64,000 bases of DNA from Argentina anserina (Eukaryota > Streptophyta > Magnoliopsida > Rosales > Rosaceae), in the NCBI RefSeq assembly GCF_933775445.1, contig NC_065872.1, forward strand, positions 18,352,001 to 18,416,000, written 5' to 3'. A program made the translations under genes and the position numbers. Within the stretch, counting starts at the first letter, position 1. Every line of letters starts with the position of its first letter. Shown piece after piece: positions 14,301-26,300 of this stretch. Under the pieces are notes generated by a model. The model saw nothing but the letters and a program-made list of their open reading frames with translations, did not search any database and was not told where the DNA came from.

Positions 14301-17300
14301 GGGGAGGGAGAGAGAAAAGAGATAGAAGGAGAAAGGAGGCGCGGGGTTTGGGAGGAAGTGGGTTTCCTAAAATGGTAACCCTACTTCAGAAAAGTTTCCT
14401 TTTATACCCGTCTCCAAAATCGGAAACTAACTTCCGTCGTTAATCACTTTCACGTCTGACGTCCGATTCAAATGTGTGACGTGTCCTCGAACTCGTATTG
14501 ACAAGCTCTACGACTTTCATGAAGGAAGTTTTCACAATTGAGCGATGGAACAAAAGTCAATTCTCACGTCGCGGAAACGTAACGTTTTTCTAAATCACAT
14601 TTCCGATATCGGTTCCGTTTTCAATTTTCGACGTCGCAAAGTGAAACAAACACGTTTAATAAATTTCACAAACTTTATAACTTTAAAACAATCCAATAAA
14701 TCGTTCTAAAAAAATCGAGTTATTACAGTGTTGGTAATTATATTAGTGATGAGTGGGAAATGGGAAGATGGAAGAGATAAGGCCTGGAAGTATACAAAGA
14801 AAACGGAAGGGGAGAAATATTTTAGATGTGTTTTTTGTAATCAAGTATGTAGTGGCACTATCTCTAGGCTTAAGCATCATTTAGCAGGCATTTCGGGTGG
14901 CATGAAAGCTTGTAATAAAGTCCCTAAAGAGGTAAAGAACAAATTTCAAATAGCTATTAAGGATGCTAAAGATGATAAAAATAAGAGATAGGGGCAGGTA
15001 TTGGTGGTGAAAGTAATGTTGTTGAACACCAACTATGTTCAGAATGTTGGAGTACTACTGCCCAACCAAACGTTATAGGACCGAGTGATAAATATGTGGC
15101 TTCGGAGCCTAAGCAAACTGTATTGAATGAGGCTTACAAAAGAGAGTTAAGAAAAGATTTTTGTCGAATGGTTAGTCATTTTATGTTTTCTAGAGTTCTT
15201 CCTTTTAATACGGTTAATGATCCATTTTGGTTAGCTATGATAGAGGGCATTGCTAAGTATGGTGTAGGATTTAAGCCTCATTTTATGCATGAATTAAGAA
15301 CTTGGATTCTTAGGGAAGAAGTCGAAGACATTGATAGGTATTTGTTAGAGCATAAGCAAGCTTAGGAGAAATATGGATGTTCCATTATGTCGGATGGTTG
15401 GACCAATGGAAAGGGTAGAGTGCTTCTTAATTTTCTTGTGAATAGTCCAGCTGGTACTTTCTTTTTGAAGTCCATTGATGCATCCGGTAGTGTGAAAAAA
15501 TGGATCTTTGATGTTAAAATATTTGGATGATGTGGTGAGAGAAGTTGGGGAAGAGAATGTGATTCAAATAGTCACCGATAATGCATCCAATTATAAGAAT
15601 GCGGGACTTAGGCTTATGCAAAGACGAGAAAAGTTGTGGTGGACGCCATGTGCATCACATTGTATTAATCTTATGCTTGAAGATATTAGCAAAATTACGA
15701 TATTTGAGAAATCAATTAAAAGTGCTAAGCAAGTGGTTAAATTTCTCTATGGTCACACACGGGTCCTTTCTTTAATGAGGGAATTCACAAGCAACAAAGA
15801 GATAATCCGACCAGCTGTGACTCGCTTTGCAACTGCCTTTTTCACTCTTCAAGGGATCTATAAGCAAAAGCAGCCTCTTCAAATGATGTTTAATAGCAAG
15901 CAGTGGGCTGAAGACCCTTTTGTTAAAAGCCATGAAGCAATACAAGTTCGTGCCATTATTCTTTTTTAGAACTTTTGGACTGATGTTGCTTTTTGTGTGA
16001 AGTGTGTGCTGCCATTAGTGTGTGTCTTGAGGGAGGTTGATTCTGAAGTAAGGCCTGCTATGGGGTACATATATGAACTGATGGATGTTGCCAAAGAGAA
16101 GATTGCATTTAGTTTGAAGAAGAACATCAGACACTATCAACCAATTTGGAATAAAATTGATGCAAGGTGGACTCCTTAACTCCATCAGCCTTTACATGTT
16201 GCCGGTTACTACCTAAACCCTCAATTGCATTATGAGGACAACTTCTCTAATGTTATGGAAGTGAAGAAGGGATTGTATGAATGTATGGATCAGATGATAT
16301 CTTTTGATGATCGCTTGAAAGCTTATATTCAATTGGAGATGTTTGACAAATGCCTTGGAGAGTTTGGAACTCCGATTGCTATACACTCTAGAAAGATAAG
16401 AAATACAGGTAATGCCTCGTATGTTATTTTTATAATACAAATGTCTATACTTGAGTATTTGTAGATAATAATAATGCAATTTTTATTTTTTGTAGCAAGT
16501 TGGTGGGAGCGTTTTGGAGAAGAAACACCTGAGTTGATGAAGTACATCTGTCCTTAGCTTGACTTGTAGTGCATCTGGATGTGAGAGAAATTGGAGCACT
16601 TTTGAGTCGGTACGGTCATGTGTTTGATTGTTATTATAAACTTCAACTATATAATAAGTTGCATACTTCTAAGTTTATTCTTATGTTGGTTTCAGATTCA
16701 CACAAAAAAAAGGAATAAACTTGAACACAAAAGATTAAATGCATTGGTTTATGTGAAGTACAACTCTTTATTGAGGGAGAGAAACATTAGAAGAAGATCA
16801 AAGAAGCTTGACCCCATATTAGTAGAGGAAATTGATTCCGATGATGAATGGATATCAAAGGTGGAAGATCCAATTCTCTCAAGTGATCTTTCTTGGCTTG
16901 AATAGGATGTATTTAAGGTGGATGCTATAAGGAATGTGCCTATTGATTGTTATGAACAAAAATTTTCAACTCGAGTTCCTATTTCTGTGGAGCCATCAGA
17001 GGAGCCTGTCATGGATGATGAGCTTGTGTTGGATCAAGATATGAGCCTTGATGAGCCACTTTACCCACTTTCACTGATAAAAGTAATAAAAGAAAGAGTG
17101 ATGAATGCTCAAGTAAGTAGTTTCTTACTAATCTACATATTATTTAGTTGTTTAGAATATATGTATCCTTCCATTTTTAATTCCAAGTTTTCTCTTTAGG
17201 TAAAAGAAAAAACAAGCAGAAAATGAAAAAACATGCTGCATTACTTAGAGATGATGAAGATCAGATAGAAGATCTTACTTTGCCTCCTCATACTACTACA

Positions 17301-20300
17301 TTCAACAACAATGATTGTGATGATATTCATATGGGTGTGACTAGATTTGAGTATGATGATATGGACGATTGAAGTGTAGTTCTCTTTGCATTGATGTAAT
17401 TTGAGTCTATGTTTGAACTCTTTTATGTCATTGAAATCGTATTTGGAACCTTTAAAGAACTAAACAATGAATTTCATGTTATTTTGAAGTATGTTATTTA
17501 TAAGGATAAATTTTTATAAATGTAATGTATATATTTAATATTTGTTGGAAAGGCGGTCGCTTTTTCGCATTGAGGCTTTGCCTTAGCGAGGCGACCCCTA
17601 GTCGTCTTCGCCTTCGTTTTCGCATTTGAAAACATTGATAAAAATCAATAGAAAACCAGTTAAAGTATATTTGATTCTACCTTTCAGCTGGTATATATGT
17701 TAGCTCAGACAGAAGACAATACAACTACTTCACTTCACAGTTCACACAGATGCATGCACAATCAATAATATAGTGTAAGAAATTAAAACAATATGAAGGA
17801 GGTTCTATCTTACCTGTTTCAACGTTAGAGGTAAGGAAAGTAATGATATATCAATAGTCATTTAGTTTACGATTATGTAATTGAAGTGAAAGCTTTACTA
17901 ACAAAAATATCTAGATCAAAGTCCTATCCTTTTAACTTTACTATACACAAAGTTAAAAGTTGTTGACGAGCAGTTTATTTAAAGGATCCATATTTTATTT
18001 CACAGTTACCACTGACCAATTATTAGTTGGGAGACCGATTCGTTGTTTTGCTGTAATAACCCTAAATTTCAAACAATATTTGAGTTTGATTTGAATTCTA
18101 TTAAATTGTGAAATTTAATTAGAATGGATGTGATTGGTTACGACGTTATGAAACGAGTAACGGATACGTTATCAGAACGTTTAATTCGAAAAACGTTACG
18201 TTTCCGAACGAATATATCGACTTTTATTCCGTCGCTCGTTTGTAAAAACTTCCTTCACGAAAGTTGTAGAGCTCGTCGATACGAGTTCGTGGGTATGTGA
18301 CGCTTTCTAATCGGACGATTTATGTAAAAGTTATTAACGTCGGGAGTTAGTTTCCGATTTGGAAACTAGTATAAATAGAGTATTTATGAGATTAGGGTTT
18401 CCATAATTGGAAAACCCTCTCTCTCTCCAAACATCTGCCTCCCTCTTTCTCTCTCGGTTCTCTCTCTCTCCCCGATTCGCGCCTCCCTCCTTCCCCCTCT
18501 CTCCCGAGTCACTCTCTCTCCCCGATCTCCGTCCTCAGCTCTTCGTGGCCAGCACCGCCGCTCCCTACGGCCTCGCAAGTCCCCCTGCAAGCGACCCCGA
18601 GCTTGCGGCGCTCTGCCTCGCTGCCGAAAGCTTCACTCGTTCCCCCGAGTCTCCCTCTGCCTCGCGCCTCACTCTCTGCCTCCAAGCTGCAGTGACCTCC
18701 ACCGCCATCCTCTAGGGCATCGCTAGACCCTCAGCTGCCACCTGCAAGCACCCCGTGCATCGTTTCTCCGGCAAGGAGCCGGATCGACGATCGAAGATCC
18801 TGCGAGAAGCTCGTCGACGATTCTATCACTTTCGACGCTTTTTGAGCTCCGATCTAGCCCTGGGCTCGGCGCGTGTGCCTCATGCGCTGCCACAGTGAGT
18901 GGCGCGTGAGCGTCACGGGCGGCCTGCTGGCGGGTGGCACGTGTACCCCACGCGCCGCCACGTGCGGCAACGTGAATAGTGATTCCGAGAACGGTATTTA
19001 GGTAATTTACTTACGTACGGTAAATGTAATTAAATTTTACGTACGGTAAATGTAATTTAATTTTACGTACGGTAAATGTAATTAAATTTTTCGTACGGTA
19101 AATGTAAATATAAATTACTTTCAGTAATTGTAAAAAGTAATTTGTAAAAGGTAATTTAGTAAATTTTATTTACTGAATTTGTATTTACATTTAAATAGTA
19201 TGTATACGTACAGAAATACGTAAACATTATGTATACGTACAGAAACAGTATGTATACGTACAGAAATACGTAAATAGTATGCATACGTACAGAAATACGT
19301 AAATAGTATGTATACGTACAGAAATACGTATTACCTTGTGTAGTTGTACAGTAACAGTGAATAGTACCAGTGAATAGTAACAGTGAACAGTAATTTCGTA
19401 AAACCGGAAATTGCTGAACAGTAACCGATTATTACTGTTACGGCATTTAAAGGTTTACGAAACGTTTCCAAATTCTTTTCTTATCTTTTCAAGGTGATCG
19501 ATAAATCAAGGGAATGATTATCTCCGGGAATTATGGAATTACGCCGAGTCAATAAGGTGAGTAAAATCTGACATGTATAAGATATAGTGGACTATATATG
19601 TATTGTATAAATGGTAAATAAGTACGAATATATATAGTTTGCTATATAATATACTGTTATGATTTTATTGTGATTATATTGAGCATGTGATTTGAATTGT
19701 ACAATACGATGTGAGATTATTGTACGTGATTTTTAACATTGAGATTGTTAAAATGTGAATTGTCTTCGGACCTGATTTTTGGTACAATATGATGTGAGAT
19801 TATTGTACGTGTTTGGCAAGTCGAAACCTAGCCTTTGGCCGGGCGAAAGTTACGATACAGTTAGAGCTCTAGTCTGTCTGCCTTAGTACTGCATGTGAGG
19901 TAACGGGTGGTTATCTGCTCATGGGTACTCAGATTGTTTGGATGTTGGGTAGCGGGTGGCTATCCAATATCGGCGGTGTATTACGAGAGGGGTAACAGAT
20001 GTGTACCAGCGTTCTTGGTACCCGTATTATAAATGCATTTGGGTAACCAGAAGGGTTACTTAATTTTCTCATGAGCGTTTCATTTCATATTCCTTTGGGA
20101 CAACCAGATGGGCTGTCCATTGACTCATGAGGGCATTTATATTTGTTGATTTGTGATTTTTCGTATATTTTGATATGTGAATTATATTTTGATTTTACTC
20201 ATACGAGCTATAAGCTTACCGGGTTTGTGTTTACAATTCCGATGCACTAATTCGATGGTGTAGGGGATAATTCCACAGGTGCTGATTAGTGGAGATTGAG

Positions 20301-23300
20301 TGACGACTGCGGAGGCTCGAAGTCGTTCGTATCCTGCTTGTGGTGAGGTTTTCTAGTGAGGATTTGTGTGTGAGAATTGGTGTGGTTTTAATTGTGACAG
20401 ATTGTGAGGATTATTACATTCCATCTTATGTAATGTTAAATGATAAATTTGGGTTGTAATAATTGGTTTTCTGAGTTGTATTGAGAACTCAGTGATGATC
20501 CGCTGTGCACTAAAATGATTTCGATTTCATTGAGATTGTTTTTGGTGTTCTAACGACTTTGGAGTTTTGAGTTTTTTTTAAAGCTCGAAATTTTAGGGTC
20601 GTTACAGTTGGTATCAGAGCCTAAGTGTGTATTTGGCGATTATCAATATCATCCGGGAGCGATGATCCGACTGCAGGCGGGCACCCATCACATGCTCCTC
20701 GGTATTGATATGTCGTCGAGTACGCGAGAGTGTTTTAGGAGCCATACCTTATGGTTTGGTCCTCTAGGGAGTATCGTGACGATACTTCGATGATTTATCG
20801 TATTCTGAATGTCATGTTGATGTCTATTGAATCTGTTTTAGTTGAATTCGAGACTTCACAAGTATTGACTAATTGTTTCGTTGTTTGAAGGTGAATAACG
20901 CTGATAAGGGCCGAGGGCGGGCGAGAGGCCGAGGTCGAGGTAGGGCCGCAGGCCGAGTCCGCAACGTGGAGAACCTGTATGAGGAGGCAGCTCAACAGGA
21001 GGAGCAGGTTGAGCCAGCTCCTGCGGTTAGAGATGACGGTCGAGTGTTGAAGCTGATCAAAGATATTAGTGCACTGTCAGCGCCGACCTTTCATGGAGGA
21101 CTAGATCATATGGTAGCTGACCATTAGATCGAGGGTATGGAGACTTATTTTGAGATGATAGAGTGCACAGAGAGTGAGAAGAGAAAGATAGCTACATTCT
21201 TTCTCAAAGGTGATGCACTAGACTGGTGGAAGAGCATGAGACAGACTGTGGATGTGTCTACATTCACATGGGGAGGTTTCACCACCATATTCCGAGAGAA
21301 GTATTTCCCAGCTTCAGTACAGGAGGACTTATAGTTGGAGTTTCTAGCACTGGTGCAGGGAGACATGACCTAATTGACGCTCGATTTTCGCAGCTGTATC
21401 GGTATGTCAGGCCTATGGGTACGACCGCTTTAGCTCAGAAGTATCTACGAGGGCTGAAACAGGAGTACAAGACCATGATATCAATCCTCTGCCTGACTAC
21501 TAGGGAGTTGATATTTGAGAGTGCCATGAGCTTGGAGCAGGCTGATAAGACTCGAGCAGGAGATGTGGGAAGTAGGGATGCAAAGGGAAAAGGCAAGGCA
21601 ATCTGTACAGGTAGCGAGCACTCAGGACCGACAGGTAGGTCATGGAAGAGGCCAAGACCCCACTATCAGGTTTCGGCAAGGGCGACACCCCTAGCTAACA
21701 GGGCTGCACCATTCAGACCTTTGGCAGGGGTGAGGTGTTATGGCTGCAACGAGATGGGACATTACGCCTGAGCATGTCCGAAACCGAAGAGAGCAGGATG
21801 CCACCGGTGCGGGCAAGTCGGACACATAGCTAGAGATTGTACCCGACCACTTCAGGGAAGGCAGGAACGACCGCAGAGACAGCTACCAACGGGCCAAGCT
21901 AGAGTGTTCGTAGTTGGTCAGCGAGACACAGGGGTGGAAGGTACATTATCACTTTTTGACTACCTTGCTAGAGTACTGTTTGATACGGGAGCATCGCATT
22001 CATTCATTGCTAGTTCGGTAGTAGAGATGCTAGGATTGATTCCTACACCTCTTGGGGACGCCTTATGTGTCACTTCACCCCTTGGAGTGTCACTTGAGTT
22101 AGAGACAATCTGCAAAGCTTGTCCTATTTTGATTGGAAGTAGAGAGTTCTCTGCTTCGTTGATTGTGATTCCGGACCACACTTATGATGTGATCTTGGGG
22201 ATTGATTGGTTGAGACCACAGCATGCTGTGATTGATTGTTTTGACATGGTGGTGTCCTTTCATAGACCCGGAGAGCCAGTGTTTCGTTATCGTTGCCTCA
22301 AGTCTGATAACGCCATAAGATCAGGAGTTTTGGCACATATGGAGTCAGTGGATCAGAAAGTAACTATCGCAGACATTGTGGTAGTATCTGAGTTTGGTGA
22401 AGTGTTCCAAGAGATACCAGGGCTACCTCCTCGAAGAGTGGTAGATTTCTGCATTGATGTGGTACCTGGTACGGCACCTGTATCAAAGGCGCCCTATAGA
22501 ATGGGGCAGAATGAACTTAAGGAGTTGAAGGTGCAGATCGATGAGCTATTAGACCAAGGGTTCATTAGACCTAGTGTTTCACCTTGGGGAGCACCGGTTT
22601 TGTTCGTGAAGAAGAAAGATGGTTCCCTGCGGTTATGTGTAGATTACAGAGAACTGAACAAGGTGACCATCAAGAATAGGTACCCCTTACCTAGGATTGA
22701 TGACTTGTTCGATCAGCTCAAAGGTGCTACGGTGTTCTCTAATATTGATTTGAGATCCGGTTATCATCAGCTCAGAGTGAAGGAAGAAGATATATCGAAG
22801 ACAGCCTTCAGGACCCGGTATGGACATTATGAGTTTGTTGTCATGCCATTTGGTCTAACGAATGCACCAGCAGTCTTCATGAGTTTGATGAACCAAGTAT
22901 TTAGTCCGTACTTGGAGGAGTTTGTGGTGGTGTTTGTGGATGACATTCTGATATACTCCAAGAGACGAGAAGAACATGTGGTGCACCTGAGAACAGTGTT
23001 GCAGACCTTGAAGGAGGCGAGGCTGTATGCCAAGCTAGAGAAGTGTGAGTTCTGGAAAGAAGAGGTCAAATTCCTTGGTCATGTTGTCTCAAAAGATGGA
23101 GTACTAGTGGACCCATCAAAGGTAGAGGAAGTAAAGAATTGGAATCGTCCAAAGAACCCTACAGAGATTCGTAGTTTCCTCGGTTTGGCAGGTTACTACC
23201 GGAGTTTTATCGAGGGGTTTTCTAGTATTGCATCTTCATTGACCAAGTTGACCAAGAAAAATACTCCGTTCGTGTGGACGGATACATGTGAGGAAGCATT

Positions 23301-26300
23301 CAACAAGCTAAAGACCAGATTAACCACCGCCCCAGTGCTGATGATTCCATCAAGTGGTGGTGGCTATGTCATTTATAGTGATGCTTCGCTCCAAGGTTTG
23401 GGTTGTGTGTTAATGCAGCATGGAGGAGTTGTTGCTTATGGCTCGAGACAGTTGAAGATTCATGAGAAGAATTATCCTACACACGACCTAGAGCTTGCAG
23501 CAGTTGTGTTTGCCATGAAGATTTGGAGGCATTACTTGTATGGAGAGAAGTTTCAACTCTTTTCAGATCACAAGAGTTTGAAGTACTTGTTCTCTCAGAA
23601 GGAGCTGAATCTGAAGCAGAGGAGATGGATGGAACTCCTCAAGGACTATGACTTCACATTAGAGTACCACCCGGGGAAGGCAAATGTGGTGGCCGATGCG
23701 TTGAGCAGAAAACCAAGAGGTGTGGTGGCCTCACTTATGGTCCAGGAATGGTTCATGCTCGAAACTGCATCAGAGTTTGATTTAGTACCATCGGGAGGAG
23801 AACCAAGGGTCTTCCTTGGTAGTGTCACGGTGCAACCCACATTGATCACGAGGATCATACAGGGTCAGGCGCGGGATAGACTCTCTCAAGCTAAGTTGGC
23901 AGATCTTGTAGTTGATACGCTTGATGAGTGCCCTTCTGAGTGGAGAGTTGGACCCGATGGAGGGTTGAGGTTTGGGCCAAGATTGTGTGTCCCAGATTGT
24001 GATGATCTTCGGGAGGAGGTCCTTCGTACGGCACATCGTTCACGTTATACCGTTCATCCATGGAACAACAAGATGTACAAGGACCTTTGCAGGCAATTCT
24101 GGTGGAACGGTATGAAGAATGATGTAGCGGAGTTGGTATCGAAGTGTCTTACATGTCAGCAAGGGAAAGCAGAACATCAACGACCAGCTGGCATGTTGAA
24201 ACCACTGACTATTCCTCTTTGGAAGTGGGAGCAGATATCTATGGATTTTGTGACCGGATTACCTAGATCGAAGAAGGGTCACAATGCCATATGGGTGATT
24301 GTAGATCGGTTGACGAAGTCGGCTCATTTTCTCCCAGTGTCGATGAAGTACTCAGTGGACGTGCTTGGGAAACTATATGTGGATGAGGTAGTGAGACTTC
24401 ATGGTGCCCCAGTTTCTATTATTTCTGATCGAGATGCACGTTTCACTTCGAAGTTCTGGGGTGGTTTGCAGAAGGCGATGGGCACTACCTTGGATATGAG
24501 TACAGCTTTTCACCCTCAGACGGATGGACAGACAGAGAGGGTGAATCAGGTGATGGAAGACATGTTGAGAGCATGTGTGTTGGATTTCAAGGGTAGCTGG
24601 GAAGACCATTTGAGATTGATTGAGTTTTCCTACAACAACAGCTACCATTCTAGCATTGGCACGACACCTTATGAGGCTCTTTATGGTAGACCATGTCGTT
24701 CACCGATCTGTTGGGCCGAAGTTGGTGATGAAGCACTGATGGGTCCGGAGGTGGTTCAGGAAACCACGGAGAAGATCTCAATCATTCGGGATAGAATCCG
24801 GACCGCTCAGAGCAGACAGAAGAGCTATGCGGACTTGAAGAGGAGACATGTGGAATTTGAGATCGGTGATCATGTATTCTTGAAAGTTTCACCTATGAGG
24901 GGTGTAGTGAGATTCGGCAAGAAGGGAAAGTTGGCACCGAGGTACGTTGGGCCCTTTGAGATACTTGAGAAGGTGGGCGAACTAGCATATCGACTAGCCT
25001 TGTCTACTAGCATGTCGGGCGTTCACAACGTCTTCCACATTTCCATGCTGAGGAAGTATGTACCAGATGAGTCACATGTGATTGATCATAGCACCATCGA
25101 AGTGAAGGAAAATGCCACATTTGTGGTTGAGCCAGTTCGTATTCTGGATAGATCCACAAAGAAGATTCGGAGGAGAGAAGTTGAGGTAGTCAAGGTGCTA
25201 TGGAGTCACCATGATGAGGGTGATGCATCTTGAGAGCTAGAGTCAGATATGATGACTAGATATCCACAGTTGTTTGTTGAGTGAGCTTGAATTTCGGGAC
25301 GAAATTCCTTTAAGGGGGGTAGGGGTAATAACCCTAAATTTCAAACAATATTTGAGTTTGATTTGAATTCTATTAAATTGTGAAATTTAATTAGAATGGA
25401 TGTGATTGGTTACGACGTTATGAAACGAGTAACGGATACGTTATCGGAACGTTTAATTCGAAAAACGTTACGTTTCCGAACGAATATATCGACTTTTATT
25501 CCGTCGCTCGTTTGTAAAAACTTCCTTCACGAAAGTTGTAGAGCTCGTCGATACGAATTCGTGGGTATGTGACGCTTTCTAATCGGACGATTTATGTAAA
25601 AGTTATTAACGTCGGAAGTTAGTTTCCGATTTGGAAACTAGTATAAATAGAGTATTTATGAGATTAGGGTTTCCATAATTGGAAAACCCTCTCTCTCTCC
25701 AAACATCCTCGTCCCTCTTTCTCTCTCGGTTCTCTCTCTCTCCCCGATTCGCGCCTCCCTCCTTCCCCCTCTCTCCCGAGTCACTCTCTCTCCCCGATCT
25801 CCGTCCTCAGCTCTTCGTGGCCAGCACCGCCGCTCCCTACGGCCTCGCAAGTCCCCCTGCAAGCGACCCCGAGCTTGCGGCGCTCTGCCTCGCTGCCGAA
25901 AGCTTCACTCGTTCCCCCGAGTCTCCCTCTGCCTCGCGCCTCACTCTCTGCCTCCAAGCTGCAGTGACCTCCACCGCTATCCTCTAGGGCATCGCTAGAC
26001 CCTCAGCTGCCACCTGCAAGCACCCCGTGCATCGTTTCGCCGCCAAGGAGCCGGATCGACGATAGAAGATCCTGCGAGAAGCTCGTCGATGATTCTATCA
26101 CTTCCGACGCTTTTTGAGCTCCGATCTAGGTAAGAATACATTCGATTTGATGTTGTGATGTGTGTGAATGGTTTGGTGATTGATTGATGGAGATTTGGGG
26201 AAGAATCGGGGGTGGAGGAGATTGGAGATACCGCCGCCTTAGGCGGCGCGTGGGAAGGGTGTGAGGTAGCCTAGGGGCGATTTGGAACCGTAGGTAGGTA

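Larger units (their letters stand above)
3897..14727 (-). mobile_element. LTR retrotransposon 1, Ty3/gypsy chromovirus type, inserted in hAT 1
   Basis: It starts TGTCACGACC and ends TTATTACA, with perfect 5-bp target duplications GTGTT at 3892-3896 and 14728-14732. Order on the minus strand: LTR (14727-12111), primer-binding site, gag, protease, reverse transcriptase and RNase H, then an abnormal join to a partial LTR (8780-6569), a polypurine tract and the distal LTR (6449-3897). Integrase and chromodomain regions are missing. Very long LTRs, gag-pol in one frame, CCHC knuckles and an initiator-Met primer site suit the Tekay/Del group; that clade name is inference. Confidence 0.88.
3212..17637 (+). 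mobile_element. hAT DNA transposon 1 (DUF659-type), split by LTR element 1
   Basis: The ends are inverted: CAATGTGGTCAAAGGCGA on the left against CAATGTTTTCAAATGCGA on the right (reverse complement). A perfect 8-bp target duplication ATAAAAAT flanks the element at 3204-3211 and 17638-17645, as expected for hAT transposition. Without the inserted LTR element it is about 3.6 kb. The left arm (3212-3896) is a GC-rich subterminal region, then a likely 5' UTR with a small intron (donor at 3633, acceptor TCTGCAG ending 3737). The right arm holds the decayed transposase gene and a GC-rich right end near 17550-17637. It sits in intron 1 of the host membrane-protein gene, in opposite orientation to it. 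Confidence 0.88.

Noticed and set aside
18407..18715. 102-codon Ser/Leu-rich frame, repeated at 25679-25987
   Set aside because: Both lie in the CT-rich leader of the LTR pair and are shared only because the LTRs are copies.
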